Of a stretch of DNA of 26,595 nt, positions 1 to 7,117 are shown in pieces. Position 1 is the stretch's first letter. Each line of letters begins with the position of its first letter. This DNA is from Archangium sp. Lineage in GTDB: Bacteria; Myxococcota; Myxococcia; Myxococcales; Myxococcaceae. The position numbers and the translations under genes are program-made. Under the pieces are notes generated by a model that saw only the letters and a list, made by a program, of their open reading frames with translations, ran no database searches and had not been told where the DNA came from. The stretch is taken from contig JAEUJR010001063.1 in NCBI GenBank assembly GCA_016793585.1, forward strand, positions 1-26,595, read 5' to 3'.

Positions 1-1029
1 CGAGAAGCGCGTCTCGGTGTCTCCGTTCGACTTCATCTTCTGGAACTTGAGCTTCGCGAACGCCGTCATGGTGATGGTCTCACCGCTGCTGGTGCCCTTC
101 GCGCGCACGCGCAGGTTGCCGATGTAGCCATCGAAGTTGACGACGCGAATGTTGGTGAGCACCACCTGCTTGTCGAAGGTGTCGAGCTGCGGCACCTCGA
201 CGCTCACCGACACGGTGTCGGGTGACGGCACGTTCTCGGGCGCCGTGAAGACGGCCGTGCCGCCGTTGCCGACGACGGTGCCGAGCGTCGGGTTGCCACC
301 CTCGACGCCGTTGACCGACCACTTCGTGATGGCGAGGTTCGCCGTCATGTTGCACTCGCCGATGCCGATGCCGCTGAGCGTCTCTCCGGGGTTCTCGGGG
401 TCGGGGTATTCCTTGCCGCGGCAGTACTTGAGGTACAGCTGCAGCTTCTTCTTCGTGCGCACCTCGGCGAAGCGCGGCAGCAGCTGAAGACCCGAGAGCG
501 GGCCCCAGTCGCTGAAGGTCGTCGTGGTGACCGTCATCGTCTGCTTCGCCATGTCGATGGTGGGCGTGAGCAGCTTCCACGTGCCGCCCGCGCGCTGGGT
601 GCCGATGCGCAGGTAGCCGGGCGCGGTGCCGACGAGGTCGCTGGGCAGGAAACGGAACGAGAGCGTCACTGGCTTCGCGAACGAGACCGACGCGGGCTTG
701 CTCAGGCGAAAGGCCGTGCCGAAGCCGCCGGGTGCGTTGTTGGTGATGGGCTGCGCCGAGAAGAGCGTGCCGTCGGGCACCGTGCCCGGCTCGACGGTGA
801 TGGTGAGCATGCCGTCGAGGGTCGTGAGCGTGCCGCCGTCGGCGCCAATCATCGCGGTGGTGGCGTCGTCGATGACGGTGCCCACCGGCGTGACCGCCGC
901 CTTCGTCGTCGGCTCGGTGAGCACGATGGGTTTGGGCATGTACGGCGTGTTCGTGGTGTTCGGCGGGCCGCACGCGACGAAGCCTGCACAGCACGTGACC
1001 GCGAGCACCGCCTTCGAGACTGAGCGCAT
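1..1029 (-). CDS. Probable lipoprotein with ZU5-like domain (3' end beyond the window)
   Basis: The gene reads leftward from an ATG at 1029 and stays open for 343 codons to the window edge, so the C-terminus is missing. The N-terminus (MRSVSKAVLAVTCCAGFVAC) is a basic, hydrophobic export signal ending in a lipobox-like FVAC at Cys20, followed by a Thr/Pro-rich linker. Residues about 55-150 contain GADGGTL, then a beta-rich stretch with EPGTVPDGT, which resembles the ZU5 pattern of a GGTL start and a P-G-x-x-P/D-G-T turn. This match is by eye and moderate. The remainder is beta-rich with many Thr, Val and Asn, as expected of a surface or periplasmic protein. It lies downstream of the FHA anti-sigma gene on the same strand but 188 bp away, so co-transcription is uncertain. 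No enzymatic motif is seen. The ribosome binding site is weak. Confidence 0.75.
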   Translation of the reverse strand, partial: MRSVSKAVLAVTCCAGFVACGPPNTTNTPYMPKPIVLTEPTTKAAVTPVGTVIDDATTAMIGADGGTLTTLDGMLTITVEPGTVPDGTLFSAQPITNNAPGGFGTAFRLSKPASVSFAKPVTLSFRFLPSDLVGTAPGYLRIGTQRAGGTWKLLTPTIDMAKQTMTVTTTTFSDWGPLSGLQLLPRFAEVRTKKKLQLYLKYCRGKEYPDPENPGETLSGIGIGECNMTANLAITKWSVNGVEGGNPTLGTVVGNGGTAVFTAPENVPSPDTVSVSVEVPQLDTFDKQVVLTNIRVVNFDGYIGNLRVRAKGTSSGETITMTAFAKLKFQKMKSNGDTETRFS

Positions 1030-1121
1030 GGCGCGGCACCGTAGCGCAAGCCGCTTCAGGGGAGCGTGAGTCCGTCAGCGCGAGAAGGATGCAGCGGTGT
1101 CGAACTGGGGCGACGGGCGCC

Positions 1122-1185
1122 CAGCGACGGTCGACTCGAGCCGAGGTGGGCTCGCAGCGGCGTCGAGCGACGCAGCGACGGTCGA
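1122..1185. repeat. Short direct repeat, 13 bp, two copies
   Basis: CAGCGACGGTCGA occurs at 1122-1134 and again at 1173-1185, a period of 51 bp, in the intergenic stretch between the two leftward genes. Between the copies, CGAGCC (1137-1142) and GGCTCG (1149-1154) form a 6-bp stem with a 6-base loop. There is no T-run on either side, so an intrinsic terminator for the upstream gene is not supported. The rest of 1030-1217 shows nothing recognisable. Confidence 0.35.
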
Positions 1186-1217
1186 GCGACTGGAGTGCTC
1201 ACCACCCGTGCCGCTGA

Positions 1218-2954
1218 TCAGCGATACATCGACGACTGGAACACGAACGGGTAGCTGATGACGACGTTGCCGCCCTTCGCCCTGGGAAACGCCCAGCGCT
1301 TGAGCGCCATCAGCACGCACTGAGGCACCGAGGCCTGCTTCAGCGTCGTCGACGAGACGCGCGCGTTCGTCACGGAGCCGCTCGGCGTGATGGTCCACTC
1401 CACCGAGAGCCGCCCGCCCGCGCTGCCTTCGAGCAACAGGCTCGCCTCGTAGCAGCGCTGCACCTCTGGCAGGTGTTCGCCGATGACCTTCGCCACCGCG
1501 TCGCGATCGATGACGCCGCCCTCCTTCTTCGGAAGGCCGAGGCTCGCCGCGCGCACGGGGCCGACGACCCGCCCGCCCACCTTTCCGTCAACCCCATAGC
1601 CGCCGGAGCGCATCTCACCGCCGCGAATCGCGCCGGGGCGGCCGATGCCGAGAGCGGAGTCTGCCAGGCCGAGGGTGAACTTCGCAGGGCCGCCGCCGGG
1701 CATCGCGACGAGCGGGTTGCGCGCTCCCGAAGTCTTCGCGCTGGCGCCCGCGCGAGCGAGCGTCGTCGAGACGTTCTGGGCCGACTTCATGACGCGGTCG
1801 AGCGCCTCGAAGCGGTTGCGGGGCGGCGGCGGAGACGCACGCTGCGACTTCGACGACGCTCGGGTCGCCACGGCGGGCGGCGTGTTCGGGGTGGGGGCCG
1901 CTGACGGCTGCGGTGGGGCTTGTCTGGGCGTGGGCTGCGCGACAACGACCTTCACGGGCGGAATGTGGCGCGGCGCGAAGTCTTCTTCACTCGGCTCGGG
2001 CATCACCACGAGCAGCGCGGCCGAGGCGAGCACGGTCGCCACGAGCACAGCGGGGAACAGACGCTCGGTGCGGCGAGCCTTCGGGAGCGGCGCGGCGGGT
2101 TCACGAACCGTCAGCACCAGGCGCAGCGCCTGGGCCTCGAGCGAGGTGGCCTCGTTGAGCGAGAGCGACACCACTCCCGAAGGCGTCGTCACCTTCCACT
2201 GCCCCGCCTCGCGGCGCGCGTACACGCCGGCGTCGAAGCCAAGCGCAGAGACCTGCGAAGCCTCGAGCTGGTCGAGGGCGACGAGCGACGCGACCTGCGT
2301 GTCGCCCCACCAGAGCGTCGCGTGCAGGCGGGTGACGGGCGGCGTGGCGGGGCGCTCCATCACCACGGTGGGCAGCTCTTGCGGCTTCACCGGAGCGGTC
2401 ACCATCGCAGGCCAGCTCCACCGCTCGGTGATGAGCCGCACACGCAGCACGTAGGGCCCGACCCAGACCTCGTCGATGGGCCGCACCTCGGCGCGCTGCA
2501 GACGAACGCCGTTCACGAAGATGGGGCCCTCGCGCGACTCGACCGCGACGGTGCCCGCGTGGAAGACGATGGAGGCGTGCCGTGCCGCCGGGCCTTCGGC
2601 GAGGTTCAGGTCGCAGCCCTTGCCGCTGCCGACGAGCCACTTGCCGGGCGTGAAGTACTCGGTGCCGACCAGCAGGCCGTCACGCAGCACGATGACCTGC
2701 AGCACGCCAGTCTCACTCGGCGTCGCGCGTGGGGCTTCGTCGAGTGCGTGCGCCGTGGTGGTGGCGGTCGAGCTCGGCTGCGTCGTGTACAGGTTTCGCA
2801 ACGAGCCGAGCCGTGCCGCGCAGACCGCGCAGTGCTTCATGTGCTCTTCGAGTCTGCGCGCTTCGTCCGAGCCGGGCGTCTCGCCGAGCAGCCAGCGGTC
2901 GATGGTGAGGTCCGACACGCAGCCGACGCTGCGACGGGTGATGGGCACGTTCAT
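1218..2954 (-). CDS. Transmembrane anti-sigma factor with zinc finger, FHA and AgmX/PglI-like C-terminal domain
   Basis: This 578-residue protein probably inhibits the ECF sigma factor encoded just upstream. Its ATG overlaps the sigma stop as ATGA (2951-2954), with a strong AGGAGG at 2962-2967. Domains in order: an anti-sigma zinc finger with His38, Cys42 and Cys45 (H-x3-C-x2-C); an FHA domain at about 84-175; a beta-rich LHATLWWGDTQVA domain at about 208-285 of the type seen in myxobacterial AgmX proteins; one membrane span at 299-318; a long Pro/Ala/Gly-rich periplasmic linker; and a C-terminal domain from about 480 with RCYEASLLL, a second Cys and KRWAFP, as in AgmX/PglI C-terminal domains. 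The FHA domain looks degenerate: the usual Gly-Arg is Gly109-Ser110, and the Ser three before conserved His126 is Ala123. Phosphothreonine binding is therefore doubtful. Topology would put the zinc finger and FHA in the cytoplasm and the AgmX-like domain in the periplasm. Confidence 0.88.
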   Translation of the reverse strand: MNVPITRRSVGCVSDLTIDRWLLGETPGSDEARRLEEHMKHCAVCAARLGSLRNLYTTQPSSTATTTAHALDEAPRATPSETGVLQVIVLRDGLLVGTEYFTPGKWLVGSGKGCDLNLAEGPAARHASIVFHAGTVAVESREGPIFVNGVRLQRAEVRPIDEVWVGPYVLRVRLITERWSWPAMVTAPVKPQELPTVVMERPATPPVTRLHATLWWGDTQVASLVALDQLEASQVSALGFDAGVYARREAGQWKVTTPSGVVSLSLNEATSLEAQALRLVLTVREPAAPLPKARRTERLFPAVLVATVLASAALLVVMPEPSEEDFAPRHIPPVKVVVAQPTPRQAPPQPSAAPTPNTPPAVATRASSKSQRASPPPPRNRFEALDRVMKSAQNVSTTLARAGASAKTSGARNPLVAMPGGGPAKFTLGLADSALGIGRPGAIRGGEMRSGGYGVDGKVGGRVVGPVRAASLGLPKKEGGVIDRDAVAKVIGEHLPEVQRCYEASLLLEGSAGGRLSVEWTITPSGSVTNARVSSTTLKQASVPQCVLMALKRWAFPRAKGGNVVISYPFVFQSSMYR

Positions 2955-3481
2955 CGCGCGGCCTCCTGCACGTCGACGGCCGCCAGCTTCGCGGCGGAGT
3001 GGAACTCGACGAGCCGGTTGCCGATGGTGCGGCGCGAGAGCCCGGTGAGCTTCGCGATCTCGTCGTGGCTCATCTGGTCCAGGTAGTAATAGACGGCGAT
3101 TTCACGCAGCTCGTCGGGCACGCGCGAGAGCACGGTCGAGAGCGAGAGCTTCTCGTCGAGCGTCACCTCGGCCGGCTCGGGGTCGGCGCGCAGCAACGGC
3201 ACCACCCGGCCTCGCCGCGATTGGTCGCGCAGCACGTTGAGGCAGTGGTTCGTCGTCGCGCGGTACAGCCAGGTGACGGGCGAGGCCTCGTGGCGAAACG
3301 AGTCGAGCGTCGAGAGCACCTTGACGAAGACGTCGTGGGTCGCGTCGCGCGCGGCCTGTTCGTCGCCGAGCAGCGCCCGGGCCCGCCGCAGCACGAGCGC
3401 GCCGTAGCGCTGGTACAGCTCTGCCGCGGCAGGGGTCGCAGTCACGAAGGCCTTAGACACCAACCTGGAAATGTCGGGCAT
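2951..3481 (-). CDS. ECF RNA polymerase sigma factor (sigma-70 family)
   Basis: This 176-residue protein has the two-domain layout of ECF sigma factors. Region 2 is at about 18-88, with QRYGALVLRRARALLGD, DATHDVFVKVL and the TWLYRATTNHCLNVLRD core-binding and -10-recognition helix. Region 4 is at about 112-165, with DELREIAVYYYLDQMSHDEIAKL and the GLSRRTIGNRL helix-turn-helix. It directs RNA polymerase to a private promoter set when freed from its anti-sigma, most likely the downstream zinc-finger/FHA protein whose start overlaps its stop. The chosen ATG at 3481 has only a weak GCAGG upstream; the TTG six codons in is an alternative. The upstream intergenic region is shared with a divergent second ECF gene and holds a perfect palindrome. 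No target genes can be assigned from the sequence. Confidence 0.92.
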   Translation of the reverse strand: MPDISRLVSKAFVTATPAAAELYQRYGALVLRRARALLGDEQAARDATHDVFVKVLSTLDSFRHEASPVTWLYRATTNHCLNVLRDQSRRGRVVPLLRADPEPAEVTLDEKLSLSTVLSRVPDELREIAVYYYLDQMSHDEIAKLTGLSRRTIGNRLVEFHSAAKLAAVDVQEAAR

Positions 3482-3505
3482 TGCCTGCGATTTCAGAGGC
3501 TTGGC

Positions 3506-3522
3506 TTGGGGAAATTCCCCAA
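3506..3522. promoter_or_regulatory. Perfect 17-bp palindrome between divergent ECF sigma genes (candidate operator)
   Basis: The sequence TTGGGGAAATTCCCCAA has 8-bp perfect arms around a single central A. It lies 24 bp before the leftward sigma start and 73 bp before the rightward one. Such symmetry suggests a binding site for a dimeric regulator able to affect both operons. No gene for a dimeric DNA-binding repressor is present in the window. ECF sigma promoters are themselves asymmetric, so the palindrome is not explained by sigma binding alone. Confidence 0.5.
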
Positions 3523-3548
3523 CAATTCAGATCGGCGATGACGTGGCC

Positions 3549-3572
3549 GGAAGTACGACCCTCGTTCGTCTC
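3549..3572 (+). promoter_or_regulatory. Tentative ECF-type promoter for the rightward sigma operon
   Basis: GGAAGT at 3549-3554 resembles the GGAAC-type -35 element of ECF promoters, and CGTCTC at 3567-3572 resembles the CGTC-type -10 element. The spacer is a few bases shorter than usual, so this is only a candidate for autoregulation of the downstream operon. Confidence 0.25.
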
Positions 3573-3585
3573 GAAAGGGGCGGCA

Positions 3586-3590
3586 GGGGA
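3586..3590 (+). promoter_or_regulatory. Ribosome binding site deciding the GTG start at 3596
   Basis: GGGGA lies 5 bases before the GTG at 3596. The site supports GTG as the true start of the rightward ECF sigma gene, which has no suitable in-frame ATG nearby. Confidence 0.6.
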
Positions 3591-3595
3591 AACGA

Positions 3596-4057
3596 GTGGA
3601 CGTTCAGGAGGCCTGGCGACGCTTTTCACCGCTCGTTCGCGAGAAGTGCCGGCGTGTCTTGAAAGACGCCGACGAGGCCGACGACGTGGCGCAAGACGTG
3701 TTCGTTCGGCTCTGGCAACGCGGGCTGCCCGGCGACGTGCGCGACGTGACGGCGTGGCTGTACAAGACGGCGACGCACCTGTGCATCGACCGGCTCCGGC
3801 AGACCGCGATGCGCGAGCGCCCGGTGCCGCAGCCGACGCTGTCGGTCGACCTCGAAGCAGCGACGAGTCACCGCCAGACGCTCGAGCGCCTCGTGCGCCT
3901 CGCCGACGCCGAGGAGCTGCACGTCGCCGTGCTCTCGCGCCTCGATGGCCTCACGCAGCCTGAAGCCGCCGCCGTGCTCGGCATTTCGGAGCGCACGGTG
4001 CGCCGCCTGCTCACGCGCTTCGATGAACGCGCCGTACGCCTCGAGGTGAAGTCATGA
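3596..4057 (+). CDS. ECF RNA polymerase sigma factor, second system
   Basis: This compact 153-residue sigma factor starts at GTG. Region 2 contains FSPLVREKCRRVLKDADEADD, AQDVFVRLWQRG and VTAWLYKTATHLCIDRLRQ. Region 4 contains LHVAVLSRLDGLTQPEAAAVL and the GISERTVRRLL helix-turn-helix. It differs clearly from the divergent sigma factor at 2951-3481, so the two are not a recent duplication. The stop overlaps the start of the zinc-finger protein as ATGA (4054-4057). This is the usual arrangement for an ECF sigma factor and its cognate anti-sigma. The operon continues into a caspase-like gene, which suggests the regulon or its release mechanism involves proteolysis; that is inference only. Confidence 0.92.
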   Translation: MDVQEAWRRFSPLVREKCRRVLKDADEADDVAQDVFVRLWQRGLPGDVRDVTAWLYKTATHLCIDRLRQTAMRERPVPQPTLSVDLEAATSHRQTLERLVRLADAEELHVAVLSRLDGLTQPEAAAVLGISERTVRRLLTRFDERAVRLEVKS

Positions 4058-4662
4058 GCGAACACCCTTCTTTTCTCGCGCTCGACCGGCACGCGCTCGG
4101 AGCGTCGACGCCCGAGGTCGCGGCGCACATCAGCGCGTGTTCGGTGTGCCGAGCGCATCTCGACGCGGTGTCCGTCGCGGCTCCCATTCCTCCCCACGTG
4201 CTCGACCTTCGTCCACCGGCGCCGTGGTGGAAGGTGCGCTGGTTTCAGGTGCTGCTCCCCGTCGCGGCTGCGTTGCTGATGGTCGTGTTGATCAGCGCTC
4301 GGCCTGTCGGCGAGCTGCGCGCGAAAGGAACGCCGACGGCCATCGCGTGGGTGAAGCGCGGCGACGCCGTCTCGCAGTGGAAAGGGGCGCCGCTCACGGT
4401 CGGCGACTCCGTTCGATTCCAGGTCGCGCCCGAGGGGTTGAGCCGGGTGACGGTCATCGACGGCACCACGAAGACCGTGCTCTACGAAGCGCTCGTGAAA
4501 GAGACGACGATGACGCCCGCGTGGACGCTCGACGGCACTCCCGGTGGAGACGTCGTCTGGGTCGTGCTCTCGAACGACGTGGTGACGCCGGCCGTCATCG
4601 AAGCGTGTGACGGCGTGTCGACATGGTGTCGCCGCTTCGACCTGCGCGCGGGGAGCCGATGA
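4054..4662 (+). CDS. Zinc-finger transmembrane anti-sigma factor
   Basis: This 202-residue protein has an N-terminal anti-sigma zinc finger with His25, Cys29 and Cys32 (H-x3-C-x2-C), then a single membrane span at about 63-82 (VRWFQVLLPVAAALLMVVLI). The periplasmic part of about 120 residues contains KGTPTAIAWVKRGD and VGDSVRFQVAPEG, a beta-rich pattern like domains that sit beside bacterial caspase genes. It should hold the upstream sigma factor at the inner membrane. A GAGG at 4043-4046 lies inside the sigma gene. Its stop overlaps the next start as ATGA at 4659-4662, so sigma, anti-sigma and caspase-like protein would be made together. No protease-recognition site can be identified by eye. 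Confidence 0.85.
   Translation: MSEHPSFLALDRHALGASTPEVAAHISACSVCRAHLDAVSVAAPIPPHVLDLRPPAPWWKVRWFQVLLPVAAALLMVVLISARPVGELRAKGTPTAIAWVKRGDAVSQWKGAPLTVGDSVRFQVAPEGLSRVTVIDGTTKTVLYEALVKETTMTPAWTLDGTPGGDVVWVVLSNDVVTPAVIEACDGVSTWCRRFDLRAGSR
4651..4655 (+). promoter_or_regulatory. Ribosome binding site deciding the caspase-like start at 4659
   Basis: GGGAG lies 3 bases before ATG at 4659 and 6 bases before ATG at 4662. It supports a start here rather than at the in-frame GTG at 4623, and it leaves a proper signal peptide at the N-terminus. Confidence 0.55.
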
Positions 4663-6191
4663 TGGGTGCGCTCCTCTTGAGCCTGCTGGTGAGCGCCACG
4701 CCAGCCCGTCGCGCGGTGCTGGTGGGCTCGAACAGCGCCATCGATGGCCGCACGGCGCTGCAGTTCGCGCATCGCGACGCGCAGAACCTCGCCGAGGTGC
4801 TTCAGACGAGCGGAGGTTTCGCGGCGTCCGACGTGAAGGTGCTGCTCGACCCGAACCCAGACGCGGTGCTGGCGGCCCTCGACACCGCGCGGGGCGAGAC
4901 GGCGAACGACGGGCTGCTCGTCTTCTACTACTCGGGCCACGCCGACGAGGCGGCGCTGTTCCCCGGAGGGAAGGCGCTCCCGTTCACGACGTTGAAGGAG
5001 CGCCTCGGTGACGCCGGGAGCGGTGTGCGCATCGGCATCATCGACGCCTGCCGCGGAGGCGGTTGGACGCAGGCGAAAGGCCTGACTCCGACGAAGGCCT
5101 TCGAGGTCGGCGTGCCCGCGCTCTCGAGCGAAGGCACCGCGTTGCTCGCGGCGAGCTCGGGGCTCGAAGACGCACACGAGGCCGAGGTGCTGCGCGGCAG
5201 CTTCTTCACGCACCACCTCGTCGGTGGGCTGCGCGGCGCCGCCGACGTCTCGGGTGATGGGCAGGTGACGCTCTCGGAGGCGTTCGCCTACGCCAACCGC
5301 CTCACGATTCGGGACACGGCCACGCGCAGCCTCGAGCCGCAGCACCCGAGCTTCGACGTGCGGCTTCGTGGCCGGCAAGACGTGGTGCTGACGACGGTTC
5401 CGAAGGCGGGCACGCAGCTCGTCGTCGCGCAGTCACAGGGCCCGCTCGAGGTCGTGCAGCTGTCGACGGGCATCACGGTGGTCGAGGCGGCTCCGGGAGA
5501 GCAGGTGCTCCGGCTCGCGCTGGTGCCGGGCCCGTACCTCGTGCGGCGCGTGCGCAACGGAGAGGTGTACTCGCGCGAGGTGCAGGTGAACGCCGACCGG
5601 GCGACGAAGCTCGACGAGGCCGACCTCACGCTCGTGGGCGTGCTCACCTTGCCGACGAAGGGGCCTTCGCAGCTGCGCGGTCGTGAGGTGCTTGGCGTGC
5701 AGTTCAGCCTCGCGCCGCTCGACATCTACACGGTCGGCCTGGCGCCGCAGGTCGACTTCACGCACTTCTTCGGGCACGCGTTCGGGTGGCGCGTGCTGCG
5801 CGCGGCGTACGTGTTTCAGAGCCCGCGCTCGACGCGACGGCAGCTCGAGGCCGACTTCGGCGTCGTCCCTTCGACGTTCGTGTTCCCCGAGTTCACGGCG
5901 TCGACCTCGGCGACGTGGGAGCCCACGCTCATCTCAGGTAACGCCGAGCTGCGCGCGACGGTGTCGGTCGGTGGTGGTGTCGTCGCCCAGCGGTACGGAA
6001 CGAAGCTCGAGGTCGCACCGGCCCTGAGCTTCGACGCGGGCCTCGTGCTCGCCTTCGCGCGGCTCGGTTCGTTCGGCGCGCTCGGGTTGAAGCTCGACGT
6101 CGGAGACCAGGTGAGCGCGAGTTCGCTTGGTGCGCTTCACTTCGTCACCGCCAATCTCGGAGTGGTGCTGGTCGTCGGGGAGCCGCGCTGA
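4659..6191 (+). CDS. Exported caspase-like (peptidase C14) protein with probable outer-membrane barrel tail
   Basis: This 510-residue protein (from ATG 4659) begins with a short hydrophobic export signal (MMGALLLSLLVSATPA). The caspase-fold domain spans about 18-250. The catalytic pair is visible: His94 in YYSGHAD and Cys131 in IIDACRGG. It is followed by the DVSGDGQVTLSEA loop common in bacterial caspases. Residues about 255-345 form a beta-rich, PEGA-like linker. Residues about 355-510 (FGHAFGWRVLRAAYVFQ through GALHFVTANLGVVLVVG) alternate hydrophobic and polar residues and resemble the small outer-membrane barrel domains common in myxobacteria; this part is judged by pattern only. Caspase-like enzymes usually cleave after Arg or Lys, and the S1 pocket cannot be judged here. 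It is coupled to the anti-sigma gene upstream and to the small acidic gene downstream (TGATG). One inference is that it cleaves the anti-sigma periplasmic domain. Confidence 0.85.
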   Translation: MMGALLLSLLVSATPARRAVLVGSNSAIDGRTALQFAHRDAQNLAEVLQTSGGFAASDVKVLLDPNPDAVLAALDTARGETANDGLLVFYYSGHADEAALFPGGKALPFTTLKERLGDAGSGVRIGIIDACRGGGWTQAKGLTPTKAFEVGVPALSSEGTALLAASSGLEDAHEAEVLRGSFFTHHLVGGLRGAADVSGDGQVTLSEAFAYANRLTIRDTATRSLEPQHPSFDVRLRGRQDVVLTTVPKAGTQLVVAQSQGPLEVVQLSTGITVVEAAPGEQVLRLALVPGPYLVRRVRNGEVYSREVQVNADRATKLDEADLTLVGVLTLPTKGPSQLRGREVLGVQFSLAPLDIYTVGLAPQVDFTHFFGHAFGWRVLRAAYVFQSPRSTRRQLEADFGVVPSTFVFPEFTASTSATWEPTLISGNAELRATVSVGGGVVAQRYGTKLEVAPALSFDAGLVLAFARLGSFGALGLKLDVGDQVSASSLGALHFVTANLGVVLVVGEPR

Positions 6192-6589
6192 TGTCGTGGG
6201 ACAACGTCTGGCCGCTGCCGCGCAAGGACTACCCCGTCGAGGAGCTCGAGCGCGCGGTGACGAAGGCGCTCGGCGAGTTCGGCGTGAAGCGCCTGCCGCT
6301 CGAGCCGTACGACGACTGGGAGGAAGAGGACGAGACGCCGGGCCTTGCCGTTCGCGTCGCGCTCCCGGTTCGACTGCTCGAGGAGAACGACGACGAGCCG
6401 GTCGATGACGAAGACCACGAGGCCCTCTTCACGGTGACGGCGAACGTGCTCGGTGACGACAGCGAGCGGTGGGAGGTCTGCGTGCACTCGAACGACGCGC
6501 AGAACCGCGAGGCGAACATGACCATCGGGCTCATCGCGGCGCGGGTGTCGGTGCTGCTCGGTGGCTCCGACGAGCCCGAGCCCCTCTGA
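6191..6589 (+). CDS. Small acidic protein of unknown function
   Basis: The 132-residue product is strongly acidic, with clusters such as DDWEEEDE, EENDDE and DDEDHE, and has no signal peptide or membrane span. I do not recognise a family. It starts with MSWDNVWPLP, has a predicted alpha/beta pattern, and ends with an IGLIAARVSVLLGG helix. The ATG overlaps the caspase-like stop by one base (TGATG), so it is the last gene of the sigma/anti-sigma/caspase operon. Being cytosolic and acidic, it could be a chaperone, an inhibitor of the caspase before export, or unrelated. The coupling is what is seen; the role is not. Confidence 0.75.
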   Translation: MSWDNVWPLPRKDYPVEELERAVTKALGEFGVKRLPLEPYDDWEEEDETPGLAVRVALPVRLLEENDDEPVDDEDHEALFTVTANVLGDDSERWEVCVHSNDAQNREANMTIGLIAARVSVLLGGSDEPEPL

Positions 6590-6625
6590 CTGGCCGGTTC
6601 TGGCGAGCTCCTTCGTCCTTCGGGC

Positions 6626-6925
6626 ATGAACCGATTGCTCGTGGTGCTGGTGGTTGGGTCGCTGGGCTGTGGCGGAGCGCAGTACATCGAGTCGTCCGAG
6701 GGCGCGCCTCCGCGCACCACCACCTCGCTGACGTCGACTCCGCCCGGCCCGTGGTCGTACTGCGTGCAGACGTGCAACCGCGTGCGCGAGCAGCTGATTC
6801 GCGACTTCGCCGTGCTGCCGTCGTCAGTCGACTGCCTCGCGTCTGACTTCCAGAAGGCGACGAACTGCGTGTCGTGCAGTCAGGTGCTCGAGCGGCGCTA
6901 TGGCGTGCTCCCGATCTGCGAGTGA
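6626..6925 (+). CDS. Small Cys-containing probable lipoprotein
   Basis: The 99-residue product starts MNRLLVVLVVGSLGCGG, a lipoprotein-like signal with Cys15, though Ser at -3 and Leu at -2 are not the standard lipobox. A Ser/Thr/Pro-rich linker follows. The C-terminal half has five cysteines (YCVQTC, DCLA, NCVSCS) plus a penultimate Cys in PICE, suggesting a disulphide-stabilised domain in the periplasm. It begins 36 bp after the acidic protein gene, on the same strand, and may belong to that operon or stand alone; no clear ribosome binding site or promoter is seen. I do not recognise the family. Confidence 0.65.
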   Translation: MNRLLVVLVVGSLGCGGAQYIESSEGAPPRTTTSLTSTPPGPWSYCVQTCNRVREQLIRDFAVLPSSVDCLASDFQKATNCVSCSQVLERRYGVLPICE

Positions 6926-7117
6926 CCGCGCCGTTGACCTGCAACGCACCCGGGCCGCGTGGCGAAGAACGAACGACTGCGTGCGTGACGCATGCCGGCG
7001 CCACCGCTGTTGCTCGAGCGAACCGCGGGCAGTGCGCGTTTCCTGGGCGGAGCGATGATTCCCGCACGCCTGTGAGGCGATGACGTCGAAGCAGTTCGCC
7101 GAGCTCCGCGCGCCCCC

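Noticed and set aside
3508..3520. Resemblance of the central palindrome to a eukaryotic NF-kappa-B site
   Set aside because: Coincidental; the context is bacterial. Only the symmetry is considered meaningful.
6926..7117. Possible small gene or terminator between the convergent genes at 6925 and 7118
   Set aside because: Short open frames here have no ribosome binding site or recognisable translation, and no stem with a T-run is visible.
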